A stretch of 64,000 nt of DNA from Pseudomonas fluorescens (lineage in GTDB: Bacteria > Pseudomonadota > Gammaproteobacteria > Pseudomonadales > Pseudomonadaceae): the NCBI RefSeq assembly GCF_000968015.1, contig NZ_LACH01000016.1:62001-126000 (forward strand). The letters are read 5' to 3'. Below the pieces are notes generated by a model, which ran no database searches, was not told where the DNA came from, and saw nothing but the letters and a program-made list of their open reading frames with translations. Positions 21,641 to 29,584 of this stretch are shown here, in pieces. Each line of letters opens with the position of its first letter. Positions within the stretch are counted from its first letter, which is position 1. A program made the translations under genes and the position numbers.

Positions 21641-23071
21641 ATGAGCGATAGAATCCCCGTCCGAATTGTTGAAAGTGCCCCGCTGGTGCAGAGCTATGAG
21701 CCTTCGCGTCCAAAGATGAAGGCCAAGTCCAGCGACAACCTGATCCACACCCGCAGCTTCACCGGTTTATTCCGCACCCTGCGCATGAGTGGTGCGGGGT
21801 TTCTGTTTTTGCTGTTTTTCGGCACGGTGTGGTTGAACTGGGGCGGCCGCCAGGCGGTGCTCTGGGATCTTTCCGAAAGCAAATTCCACATCTTCGGCGC
21901 AACCTTCTGGCCGCAGGATTTCATCCTGCTGTCGGCGTTGCTGATCATTGCCGCGTTCGGCCTGTTTGCGATCACCGTGTTCGCCGGGCGAGTCTGGTGC
22001 GGTTACACCTGCCCACAGAGTTCCTGGACCTGGATCTTCATGTGGTGCGAGAAGCTCACCGAAGGCGAACGCAACCAGCGGATCAAGCTGCAAGCCGCAC
22101 CCTGGGGCCTGAACAAACTGATCCGCCGCTCGGCCAAGCACACCTTGTGGCTGGCCATCAGCCTGTTGACCGGCCTGACTTTTGTCGGCTATTTCACCCC
22201 GATCCGGCCGCTGGCTGTAGAACTGCTGACCTTGCAGATGGGCGGCGTCAGCCTGTTCTGGGTGCTGTTCTTTACCGGCGCGACCTACATCAACGCCGGT
22301 TGGCTGCGTGAAGCGGTGTGCATGCACATGTGTCCTTATGCGCGATTCCAGAGCGTGATGTTCGACAAAGACACCCTGACCATTTCCTACGACGTGGCCC
22401 GTGGCGAAAACCGTGGCCCGCGCAAACGTGACGTGGCACCGGCTGAAGTCGGCCTCGGTGATTGCATCGACTGCCAGGTGTGCGTGCAGGTCTGCCCGAC
22501 CGGTATCGACATCCGCGACGGCTTGCAGATGGAATGCATCGGTTGCGCCGCGTGTATCGACGCCTGTGATTCGATCATGGACAAAATGGGCTATGCCCGT
22601 GGGCTGATCAGCTACACCTCGGAGCATCAATTGCAGGGTGGCAAGACTCATTTGTTGCGGCCGCGCTTGATCGGCTACACCGCGGTCCTGCTGGTGATGA
22701 TCGGTGCGCTTGCCCTGGCGCTGGTGGAGCGGCCGATGGTGTCGCTGGACGTGAGCAAGGACCGTGGCCTGTTCCGCGAAAACAGTCAGGGGCAGATCGA
22801 AAACATCTATAGCCTGAAAGTCATCAACAAGACCCAGCAACGTCAGGATTACCGTCTGACCCTGGTCGATGGCGACGGCTTCCTGCTGCAAGGCAAGACC
22901 GAACTGAGCCTGGCACCGGGCGAGATTGTGGATGTGCCGGTGTCGGTGGCAATGACCACGGAACGGCCGAGCAGCAGCTCGCAGACGATCAGCTTCAAGA
23001 TTGTCGACAGCGATGAGCCAGAGATTTATAGCGTGGCGAAGAGCCGGTTTGTTGCGCCGATGAATCGTTGA
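21641..23071 (+). CDS. ccoG: Cytochrome c oxidase accessory protein CcoG (RdxA/FixG family)
   Basis: CcoG is an inner-membrane polyferredoxin needed for cbb3 oxidase assembly, linked to copper reduction in characterised homologues. It has 476 residues with membrane segments at about 52-68, 93-113, 168-188 and 204-222, a conserved GRVWCGYTCPQSSW loop and REAVCMHMCPYARFQ. Two [4Fe-4S] motifs follow: Cys275/278/281/285 (CIDCQVCVQVCP) and Cys299/302/305/309 (CIGCAACIDAC). Another membrane helix lies near 345, then an Ig-like C-terminal domain (about 370-476). ATG 21641 (MSDRIPVRIVE) matches homologues; an in-frame ATG at 21617 is possible. No cco structural genes adjoin it here. Confidence 0.92.
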   Translation: MSDRIPVRIVESAPLVQSYEPSRPKMKAKSSDNLIHTRSFTGLFRTLRMSGAGFLFLLFFGTVWLNWGGRQAVLWDLSESKFHIFGATFWPQDFILLSALLIIAAFGLFAITVFAGRVWCGYTCPQSSWTWIFMWCEKLTEGERNQRIKLQAAPWGLNKLIRRSAKHTLWLAISLLTGLTFVGYFTPIRPLAVELLTLQMGGVSLFWVLFFTGATYINAGWLREAVCMHMCPYARFQSVMFDKDTLTISYDVARGENRGPRKRDVAPAEVGLGDCIDCQVCVQVCPTGIDIRDGLQMECIGCAACIDACDSIMDKMGYARGLISYTSEHQLQGGKTHLLRPRLIGYTAVLLVMIGALALALVERPMVSLDVSKDRGLFRENSQGQIENIYSLKVINKTQQRQDYRLTLVDGDGFLLQGKTELSLAPGEIVDVPVSVAMTTERPSSSSQTISFKIVDSDEPEIYSVAKSRFVAPMNR

Positions 23072-23095
23072 TCCCTTAGAATCCACCCCTCACCC

Positions 23096-23247
23096 CAGCC
23101 CTCTCCCCAGAGGGGAGAGGGGGAAAGGGAGCAGATCTTCAAGCCTTTCAAAACCTGAGTTCGACTAAATATTTCAGGTCGCAGTAATTTGAACAAACAC
23201 CTCGGTCAGTCCCCTCGCCCCTCTGGGGAGAGGGTTAGGGTGAGGGG
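23096..23247. repeat. Dispersed inverted repeat (CCCTCACCCCAGCCCTCTCCC type)
   Basis: The ccoG to regulator gap is bracketed by two inverted arms: 23096-23130 (CCCCTCACCCCAGCCCTCTC onward, itself a short palindrome CCCTCTCCCCAGAGGGGAGAGGG) and 23211-23247 (the matching GGGGAGAGGGTTAGGGTGAGGGG). The unit resembles a dispersed intergenic repeat common in Gammaproteobacteria. About 80 bp of unremarkable, lower-G+C sequence lies between the arms and may carry the promoter of the downstream regulator. Confidence 0.85.
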
Positions 23248-23294
23248 CGGATATCCCTGACACCCAACAAAAACCCCAGGCAACAAGGCCCCCG

Positions 23295-24704
23295 ATGAAA
23301 CGCTACGAAAAATTCGCCGACGACATCGCTGAACTGATCCGCTCCGGTGTTCTCGCCCCCGGCCAGCGCGTGCCGTCGGTGCGCTACGCAAGCCAGACCT
23401 ACGGGGTCAGCCCGTCCACGGTGTTCCAGGCCTACTACCTGCTCGAACGCCGCGGTCTGATCCGCGCTCGCCCGCGCTCCGGCTACTTCGTCAACACGCA
23501 CGCGCCGAGCCCGTTCTCGGAGCCGGTGATCAGCAGCCAGGTCAACGAGTCCACCGAAGTCGACGTCAGCGAACTGGTGTTCTCGGTCCTCGACTCGATC
23601 AAGGACCCGAACACCGTGCCCTTCGGCTCGGCCTTCCCCAGCCCGACCCTGTTCCCGTTGCAGCGCCTGTCGCGCTCCCTGGCCAGCGCCGCCCGCGAGA
23701 TGGACCCGCGCATGGTCGTCACCGACATGTCGCCGGGCAACCCGCAACTGCGTCGACAAATTGCCCTGCGCTACATGGTCGGCGGGCTGATGCTGCCCAT
23801 GGAAGAACTGCTGATTACCAACGGCGCACTGGAAGCGCTGAACCTGTGCCTGCAAGCGGTCACCGAGCCCGGCGATCTGGTGGCCATCGAAGCCCCGGCG
23901 TTCTACGCCTGCCTGCAAATACTGGAACGGCTGAAGCTCAAAGCCGTGGAAATCCCTGTGCATCCGCGCGATGGCATCGACCTTGGCGTACTCGCGCAAA
24001 CCCTGGCACGACACCCGATCAAGGTGGTCTGGTGCATGACCAGTTTCCAGAACCCGATGGGCGCGACGATGCCCGAGGCGAAGAAACAGGAACTGGTTGA
24101 GCTATTGCGCAGCCATCAAGTGCCGTTGATCGAGGACGATGTCTACGCCGAACTCTATTACGGCCAACAGGCGCCGAAACCGGCCAAGTCTTTTGATACT
24201 GAAGGACTGGTGATGCATTGCGGTTCGTTCGCCAAAAGCCTGGCTCCCGGCTACCGCATCGGTTGGGTCGCCGCCGGGCGCTATGCGCAGAAGATCGAAC
24301 GGCTGAAACTCATGACGTCGCTGTGCGCGTCGATGCCCGCCCAGGCAGCCATTGCCGATTACCTGCAACACGGTGGCTACGACCGGCACCTGCGAAAACT
24401 GCGGTATGCCCTTGAAGAACAGCAAAGCGCCATGCTCGCTGCTATCGCGCGGTACTTCCCGGCGCAAACCCGCGTCAGTCAACCGGCCGGCGGCTATTTC
24501 CTGTGGCTGGAATTGCCACCGCAGATGGATTCGCTGAAGTTGTTTCAGATGGCGTTGGCACAAGGGATCAGCATTGCGCCCGGGCCGATTTTTTCACCGA
24601 CCCAGCGCTTCAGGAATTGTATCCGGCTGAATTACGGCAGCCCCTGGGATGAGACTGCCGAGAAGGCGATGGAGACGCTGGGCCGGATTGTGCGGTCGTT
24701 CTGA
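23295..24704 (+). CDS. MocR-like GntR/aminotransferase transcriptional regulator
   Basis: This 469-residue protein has an N-terminal GntR-type winged helix-turn-helix (about 1-68: GQRVPSVRYASQTYGVSPST, then VFQAYYLLERRGLI) joined to a fold-type-I PLP aminotransferase domain (about 105-465). The PLP-binding Lys is probably Lys314 in MHCGSFAKSLAPGYRIGW, and the Asp holding the pyridine nitrogen lies in IEDDVYAELYYG (281-282). MocR proteins use bound PLP or an amine ligand to control nearby genes. The ATG at 23295 starts MKRYEKFADDIAELIRSGVL, standard for the family. The target is unknown; ccoG and the convergent dehydrogenase gene are the neighbours. Confidence 0.9.
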   Translation: MKRYEKFADDIAELIRSGVLAPGQRVPSVRYASQTYGVSPSTVFQAYYLLERRGLIRARPRSGYFVNTHAPSPFSEPVISSQVNESTEVDVSELVFSVLDSIKDPNTVPFGSAFPSPTLFPLQRLSRSLASAAREMDPRMVVTDMSPGNPQLRRQIALRYMVGGLMLPMEELLITNGALEALNLCLQAVTEPGDLVAIEAPAFYACLQILERLKLKAVEIPVHPRDGIDLGVLAQTLARHPIKVVWCMTSFQNPMGATMPEAKKQELVELLRSHQVPLIEDDVYAELYYGQQAPKPAKSFDTEGLVMHCGSFAKSLAPGYRIGWVAAGRYAQKIERLKLMTSLCASMPAQAAIADYLQHGGYDRHLRKLRYALEEQQSAMLAAIARYFPAQTRVSQPAGGYFLWLELPPQMDSLKLFQMALAQGISIAPGPIFSPTQRFRNCIRLNYGSPWDETAEKAMETLGRIVRSF

Positions 24705-24731
24705 GGGTTTGATGGCGTCATCGCTGGCGCC

Positions 24732-24822
24732 TTCGCGAGCAAGCTCGCTCCCACATTGGATAGATGTGAACACAATAATTGTGAACAACACCAATCCCTG
24801 TGGGAGCGAGCTTGCTCCGGGC
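24732..24822. repeat. REP doublet
   Basis: Inverted REP cores CGCGAGCAAGCTCGCTCCCA (from 24734) and TGTGGGAGCGAGCTTGCTC (from 24799) face each other in the gap between the convergent regulator and dehydrogenase genes, where a hairpin could end both transcripts. Confidence 0.9.
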
Positions 24823-24868
24823 GGCGTTCCGACGAAGAGGCCAGATCAGACAACAACGAATCTATAAG

Positions 24869-25615
24869 TTAACGCCCGCCGCCAAGATCAACAAATGTCC
24901 CGGTCGCATAGGAGGCCTTGTCCGACAGCAACCACACAATCGCCTCAGCCACCTCTTCCGGACGCCCGCCCCGAGCCATCGGAATCGCCGACTCCAGCTT
25001 GCTGACCCGATCCGGGTCACCGCTCAATGCGTGGAAATCGGTAAAGATGTAACCAGGACGCACCGCGTTGACGCGGATGCCTTCGCCGGCCACTTCTTTG
25101 GACAGGCCGATGGTGAAGGTATCCAGCGCACCTTTGGAGGCGGCGTAATCGACGTATTCATTTGGCGCGCCCAGGCGTGAGGCCACCGAGGACACGTTAA
25201 CGATGCTGCCACCCTGCCCGCCATGCTTGGGCGACATGCGCAGGATCGCGTGTTTGGCGCAGAGGATCGGCGCCAGGACGTTGGTCCTGAGGATTTTGAG
25301 AATACGGAATTCAGACATTTCATCGATCCGCGACTTGTGCCCGACGGTGCCGGCGTTGTTCACCAGTGCAGTGACCCGACCCAACTCAGTGTCCACGCGG
25401 TGGAACAGCGCGATCACTTCGTCTTCGATGCTGACGTCGGCGCGCACCGCGATGGCTTGGGCGCCGAGGGCGCGGACTTGTTCCAGCACAGTTTGCGCAG
25501 CGGATTCGTCGGCCTGGTAGTTGATGCAGATCCGATAGCCTTGTTCGGCGGCCAACAGGGCGGTGGCGGCACCGATGCCGCGGCTGCCGCCAGTGATGAC
25601 GATGACTTTGTCCAT
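24869..25615 (-). CDS. Short-chain dehydrogenase/reductase
   Basis: This is a 248-residue classical SDR. The NAD(P)-binding motif TGGSRGIGAATA is near the N-terminus, followed by LVNNAG, a catalytic Ser in VNVSSVAS and the YVDYAASK Tyr/Lys pair; ATGTFVDLGGGR closes the protein. The arrangement resembles glucose 1-dehydrogenase or 3-oxoacyl-ACP reductase-like SDRs, but the substrate cannot be assigned. The start is MDKVIVITGG at 25615 (reverse strand), with GGGGGAC upstream; a longer start at 25636 adds seven non-conserved residues. No operon partner is evident. Confidence 0.88.
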   Translation of the reverse strand: MDKVIVITGGSRGIGAATALLAAEQGYRICINYQADESAAQTVLEQVRALGAQAIAVRADVSIEDEVIALFHRVDTELGRVTALVNNAGTVGHKSRIDEMSEFRILKILRTNVLAPILCAKHAILRMSPKHGGQGGSIVNVSSVASRLGAPNEYVDYAASKGALDTFTIGLSKEVAGEGIRVNAVRPGYIFTDFHALSGDPDRVSKLESAIPMARGGRPEEVAEAIVWLLSDKASYATGTFVDLGGGR

Positions 25616-25708
25616 GCGAAATGTCCCCCGTTCCAAGCGTTAGCAGTCGGGGCCAAGAATAACCGTCATCGGCGGCTTTTGCATGGGCTCACATCAATCA
25701 CATTGTTC

Positions 25709-27790
25709 TCAACTCACCGCCAATTGCTCTGCACGCAGAATATCGACCATGAAGCGTTCGGCCGGCAGCGGGTGCCCGAGCAGATAACCCTGCAGCGAAT
25801 CACAACCGAGTTGCGTCAGGAAGTCTTGCTGCGAGTCGGTCTCCACCCCTTCGGCGACGATCCGCAACCCTAGCGCCTGACCGAGGGCGACGATGGCGGA
25901 AACGATGGCGGCGTCATCGCTGTCACGCTCCAGGTCGCGGACAAAACCCCGGTCGATCTTCAGTTCGTTAGCCGGCAGGCGTTTGAGGTACATCAAGCTC
26001 GAATAGCCGGTGCCAAAGTCGTCGATCGACAGGTCGACACCCATTGTCGACAACTCCTGAAGCACCGTCATGCTCGCATCGGCATCGCTCATGGCGGTGG
26101 TTTCTGTGATCTCGAGGGTCAGGCTGTTGGCCGGCAAATGGTGAGTGGCCAAGGCTTTGGCGACGCTCTGGACCAGGCCCGCGTGGCAGAACTGCAAGGC
26201 TGAAAGGTTCACCGCGATGCGCCAGTCGGTGTACCCGAGCACGTACCACTCGCGCATCTGACGGCAGGCTTCGTTGAGCACCCATTCGCCAATTGGAATG
26301 ATCAGCCCGGTCTTTTCCGCCAGTTCGATGAACTTGTCCGGCAACAGCATGCCCTGAGTCGGATGCTCCCAGCGCAACAGCGCCTCGGCACCGACCGGTC
26401 GGCCATTGTTGGCGTCGAACTTGGGTTGGTAATAGAGACTGAATTGCTGCTGATCAATGGCGATACGCAAATCCTGCAATAACTGCAGCTGTTTGCGCGC
26501 GTTGCTGTTCATCGAGGCATCGAAGAAGCTGTAGCCGTTTTTCCCGGCGCCCTTGGCGTGGTACATCGCCGCGTCAGCGTTCATCAGCAATTCCTCGGCG
26601 GTTTCACCGTTGCCCGGGTATATAGCGATGCCGACGCTGGCGGAAATCTGCAAGTCATGTTCGCCGACCCGGAACGAACGCCCGATCAGCCCGACCTGAC
26701 GGGCCGCCAGGTTCAATGCGTCATTCTGCTCGCCGAGTTGCACCAGCAATACGAACTCATCACCGCCGATCCGTGCCAGGGTGTCCTGGCTGCGCAAATC
26801 CTCGCGCAGGCGCAAGCCGACCTCACGCAACAACAGATCGCCCATATGGTGACCGAAGGCATCGTTGACCGGTTTGAAACCGTCCAGATCGATGAACATC
26901 AACGCGAAACAACCGCCCTGCTCCTGCACCATGGACATCGCCTGATCGATGCGGTCAGCCAGCAACACGCGATTCGGCAGGCCGGTCAGGGTGTCATGCA
27001 GGGCCAGTTGAGTCAGTTCGCGGTTGGCCTCGGTCAATGAGTGGGCAAGGCCTGCGGTGCGGGCCTCGAGGCGTGCATCGAGGATCGAGGTCAACAAGGC
27101 CAGGCTCAACACTGCCAGGGTGGTGATCAGCACCAGATTGTCCAGGCCCTTGCCGTTCAAGCCGCTGACGGCCGCGCCACAGAAACTGCCATCCGGGAAC
27201 CGCGCCGCCGCCATGCCGGTGTAGTGCATGCCGACGATCGCGAACCCCATGATCACCGCCGCACCGCCACGGATCAGGCCGACATAAGGTGTGTGCTGGC
27301 GCAGGCGGAAAGCGATCCACAACGCGGCGCCCGAGGCGACTACGGCGATCAGCAGCGAGGCACCAAATAGCGTCGGATCGTAATCGATACCCGGCTGCAT
27401 GCGCATGGCGGCCATGCCGGTGTAGTGCATGGCACTGATCCCGGAACCCATGACCAGCGCGCCGAATGCCAGTTGCCAGGCTGGCAATTGTGGCTGGCTG
27501 ACCAGCCACAGGGCAAAGCCGCAGGACAGGACGCCAATCAGCAGAGACAGCAGCGTGATGCCGATGTCATAACCGAGGTCGATGGGCAATTTGAACGCGA
27601 GCATGCCGATGAAATGCATCGACCACACGCCAACCCCCATGGCAAAGGCGCCGCCCGCCGTCCATAAATGCACGGCCCGGCCCTTGGCCGTGGAGATGCG
27701 TTCGGTCAGGTCGAGCGCAGTATAGGAGGCGAGAATCGCCACAAAAAGCGAGATGACAACCAGCGTGGGGGAATAGCTACCGATAAGCAT
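25709..27790 (-). CDS. MHYT-GGDEF-EAL membrane protein (cyclic-di-GMP turnover)
   Basis: This predicted bifunctional cyclic-di-GMP protein is about 693 residues. Its N-terminal half has seven membrane helices with MHYT-type motifs (MHFIGM, MHYTGMAAM, MHYTGMAAA), proposed to bind copper and sense gases such as NO or O2. A GGDEF domain with intact ARIGGDEFVLLV and an EAL domain with intact GAEALLRW and IDDFGTGYSSLMYL follow, so both cyclase and phosphodiesterase activity are possible. It is the same architecture as P. aeruginosa MucR and NbdA. I prefer the start MLIGSYSPTLVV (27790) by homology; ATG 27826 is an alternative. A perfect 45-bp palindrome lies upstream. Confidence 0.9.
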   Translation of the reverse strand: MLIGSYSPTLVVISLFVAILASYTALDLTERISTAKGRAVHLWTAGGAFAMGVGVWSMHFIGMLAFKLPIDLGYDIGITLLSLLIGVLSCGFALWLVSQPQLPAWQLAFGALVMGSGISAMHYTGMAAMRMQPGIDYDPTLFGASLLIAVVASGAALWIAFRLRQHTPYVGLIRGGAAVIMGFAIVGMHYTGMAAARFPDGSFCGAAVSGLNGKGLDNLVLITTLAVLSLALLTSILDARLEARTAGLAHSLTEANRELTQLALHDTLTGLPNRVLLADRIDQAMSMVQEQGGCFALMFIDLDGFKPVNDAFGHHMGDLLLREVGLRLREDLRSQDTLARIGGDEFVLLVQLGEQNDALNLAARQVGLIGRSFRVGEHDLQISASVGIAIYPGNGETAEELLMNADAAMYHAKGAGKNGYSFFDASMNSNARKQLQLLQDLRIAIDQQQFSLYYQPKFDANNGRPVGAEALLRWEHPTQGMLLPDKFIELAEKTGLIIPIGEWVLNEACRQMREWYVLGYTDWRIAVNLSALQFCHAGLVQSVAKALATHHLPANSLTLEITETTAMSDADASMTVLQELSTMGVDLSIDDFGTGYSSLMYLKRLPANELKIDRGFVRDLERDSDDAAIVSAIVALGQALGLRIVAEGVETDSQQDFLTQLGCDSLQGYLLGHPLPAERFMVDILRAEQLAVS

Positions 27791-27970
27791 GAGACTACTC
27801 GCGACAGCCCTCCGTACTGCTTCCATTCTCGGGGGGCAAATCGGGCGATTGTACTGATTGCGCAAAAGAACGCACTGACAAAATAAGCAAATGGCCATCA
27901 AGTCGATGAAACGCTTGTTTGATCGTGCGCAAAGACTCTAAAACACCACGCATACCTGTGGGACTGAGGG

Positions 27971-28078
27971 GCCTGTAGGAGCTGTCGAGTGAAACGAGGC
28001 TGCGATCTTTTGATCTTGCTTTTAAGAGATCAGGATCAAAAGATCGCAGCCTCGTTTCACTCGACAGCTCCTACAGGC
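27971..28078. repeat. 45-bp perfect palindrome (GCTGCGATCTTTTGATC family)
   Basis: The left arm (27971-28015) and right arm (28034-28078) are exact reverse complements of 45 bp with an 18-nt loop. The inner core GCTGCGATCTTTTGATC recurs as palindromes at 53855-53932 and 60264-60344 with different outer arms. It lies between the divergent-side start of the MHYT gene and the end of opmB, and could terminate opmB transcription. Confidence 0.93.
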
Positions 28079-28102
28079 CTACAGAGTTTTGGGCGGGCGG
28101 GG

Positions 28103-29584
28103 TTATTTGTTTTCGCTCACTTGCAGCGCCCCATCCCAGCCACCACCCAATGCTGCGATCAACTGCACACTGGCAATCAACCGGCTCTGCAACAGGCTCA
28201 GCACGCTGCGTTCATTGTTCAACGCGGTGGCCTGAACGACCACCACGCCCAGGTAAGCGATCACACCGGCCTTGTACTGGTTCTGGGTCAGACGCAAGGA
28301 TTCACGCGCCGCATCCAATGCTTCCTGGCGCACGCCCGCTTCGTCTTCCAGGACCTTGAGCTGCACCAGGTAGTTTTCCACTTCACGGAAGCCATCGAGC
28401 ACGGTCTGGCGGTACTTGGCCACTGTTTCATCGTAGGCCGCTTCGCTGCGGTCGACTTCCGCGGAGCGCTGACCGCCGTCGAACAAGGTCATGGCCAATT
28501 GCGGCCCGACCGACCAGAAGCGGTTCGGCACGCTGAACCAGTTGGAAGAGGTGCTGCTGCTGTAACCACCGTTCAGACTCAGGGTGAAGTCCGGGTAATA
28601 GGCCGCCTTGGCCACACCGATGTTGGCATTGGCCGCCATCACCGAACGTTCGGCGGAGGCGATGTCCGGGCGGCGCTCGAGCAATTGCGAAGGCAGGCTC
28701 AGCGGTATCTCGGGCAACGCAGGGATGTCTTTGGTTTCAGCCAGGCTGAACTCGGCCGGCGCTAGCCCGATCAGTACGGCAATGGCGTTCTCGAATTGAG
28801 CACGCTGCCAGATCAAATCAACCATGTCAGCCTGGGTGGTTTTGAGCTGAGTCTGGGCCTGCGCCACTGCATCCTTGCCGGAGACACCGGCGCGGTACTG
28901 GTTTTCAGTCATTGTCAGCGAGCGCTGATAGGCCTCGACCGTCGCCTCAAGCAGGCGTTTCTGCTCGTCGATCACGCGCAGTTGCAGATAGTTCTGCACC
29001 AGTTCCGACTGCTGACTCAAGCGCATCGCCGCCAGATCGGCAAAACTCGCCTCGGCATTGGCGGTGTCGGCTTCAAGGCCTCGGCGCAGCTTGCCCCAAA
29101 CGTCGGCCTCCCAACTGACTCCGGCCTGTGCGGTGTAAGTGTCACGAATCCCGCTGGAAGAACTGGTCAGGCTCGAACTGCTGCTGCCGGTGCCCTGGCT
29201 GGAGCGGTTTTTCCCGACGGTCAGGTCCACAGTCGGGAAAAACGCGCCACGGGCACTGCGCACCAAGGCCTGGGCCTGACGGTACTGGGCTTCGGATTGC
29301 GCGACGGTCTGGTTGGAACTGTTGAGTTTTTCAACCAGGCCATTGAGCTGCCGATCGCCATACAACTCCCACCACGCGCCGCGTGCCAGGGAATCGCCTG
29401 GATTGGCCTGACGCCAGCCTGCCGCTTCCTTGTATTGCGCCGGCGCAGCCGCTTGCGGGCGCTGGTAATCCGGGCCGATGGCGCAGGCGCTGAGCATCGC
29501 CACGCACAGCGCCAGGCTCAACAAACGCGAGCCTCGGGCCGTTACCAGCGGTGCAGCCAGAGTGATAAGCGAACGGTCAGTCAT
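28103..29584 (-). CDS. opmB: Outer-membrane efflux lipoprotein of the Mux RND pump
   Basis: This is a 493-residue TolC/OprM-family (NodT) channel. The N-terminal lipoprotein signal ends in MLSAC (lipobox Cys near residue 34) followed by AIGPDYQRP, the usual OprM-type start. Two repeats of coiled-coil hairpins form the periplasmic tunnel (for example MRLSQQSELVQNYLQLRVIDEQK). It is the last gene of muxA-muxB-muxC-opmB; its start overlaps the muxC stop (ATGA). This order matches the MuxABC-OpmB operon of P. aeruginosa, a multidrug RND pump with two different RND proteins. The gene symbol rests on order and family. Confidence 0.88.
   Translation of the reverse strand: MTDRSLITLAAPLVTARGSRLLSLALCVAMLSACAIGPDYQRPQAAAPAQYKEAAGWRQANPGDSLARGAWWELYGDRQLNGLVEKLNSSNQTVAQSEAQYRQAQALVRSARGAFFPTVDLTVGKNRSSQGTGSSSSSLTSSSSGIRDTYTAQAGVSWEADVWGKLRRGLEADTANAEASFADLAAMRLSQQSELVQNYLQLRVIDEQKRLLEATVEAYQRSLTMTENQYRAGVSGKDAVAQAQTQLKTTQADMVDLIWQRAQFENAIAVLIGLAPAEFSLAETKDIPALPEIPLSLPSQLLERRPDIASAERSVMAANANIGVAKAAYYPDFTLSLNGGYSSSTSSNWFSVPNRFWSVGPQLAMTLFDGGQRSAEVDRSEAAYDETVAKYRQTVLDGFREVENYLVQLKVLEDEAGVRQEALDAARESLRLTQNQYKAGVIAYLGVVVVQATALNNERSVLSLLQSRLIASVQLIAALGGGWDGALQVSENK

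Noticed and set aside
23096..23247. CCCTCACCCC/GGGGTGAGGG arms as an insertion sequence end
   Set aside because: No transposase gene or target duplication lies between the arms; only about 80 bp of non-coding DNA is enclosed.
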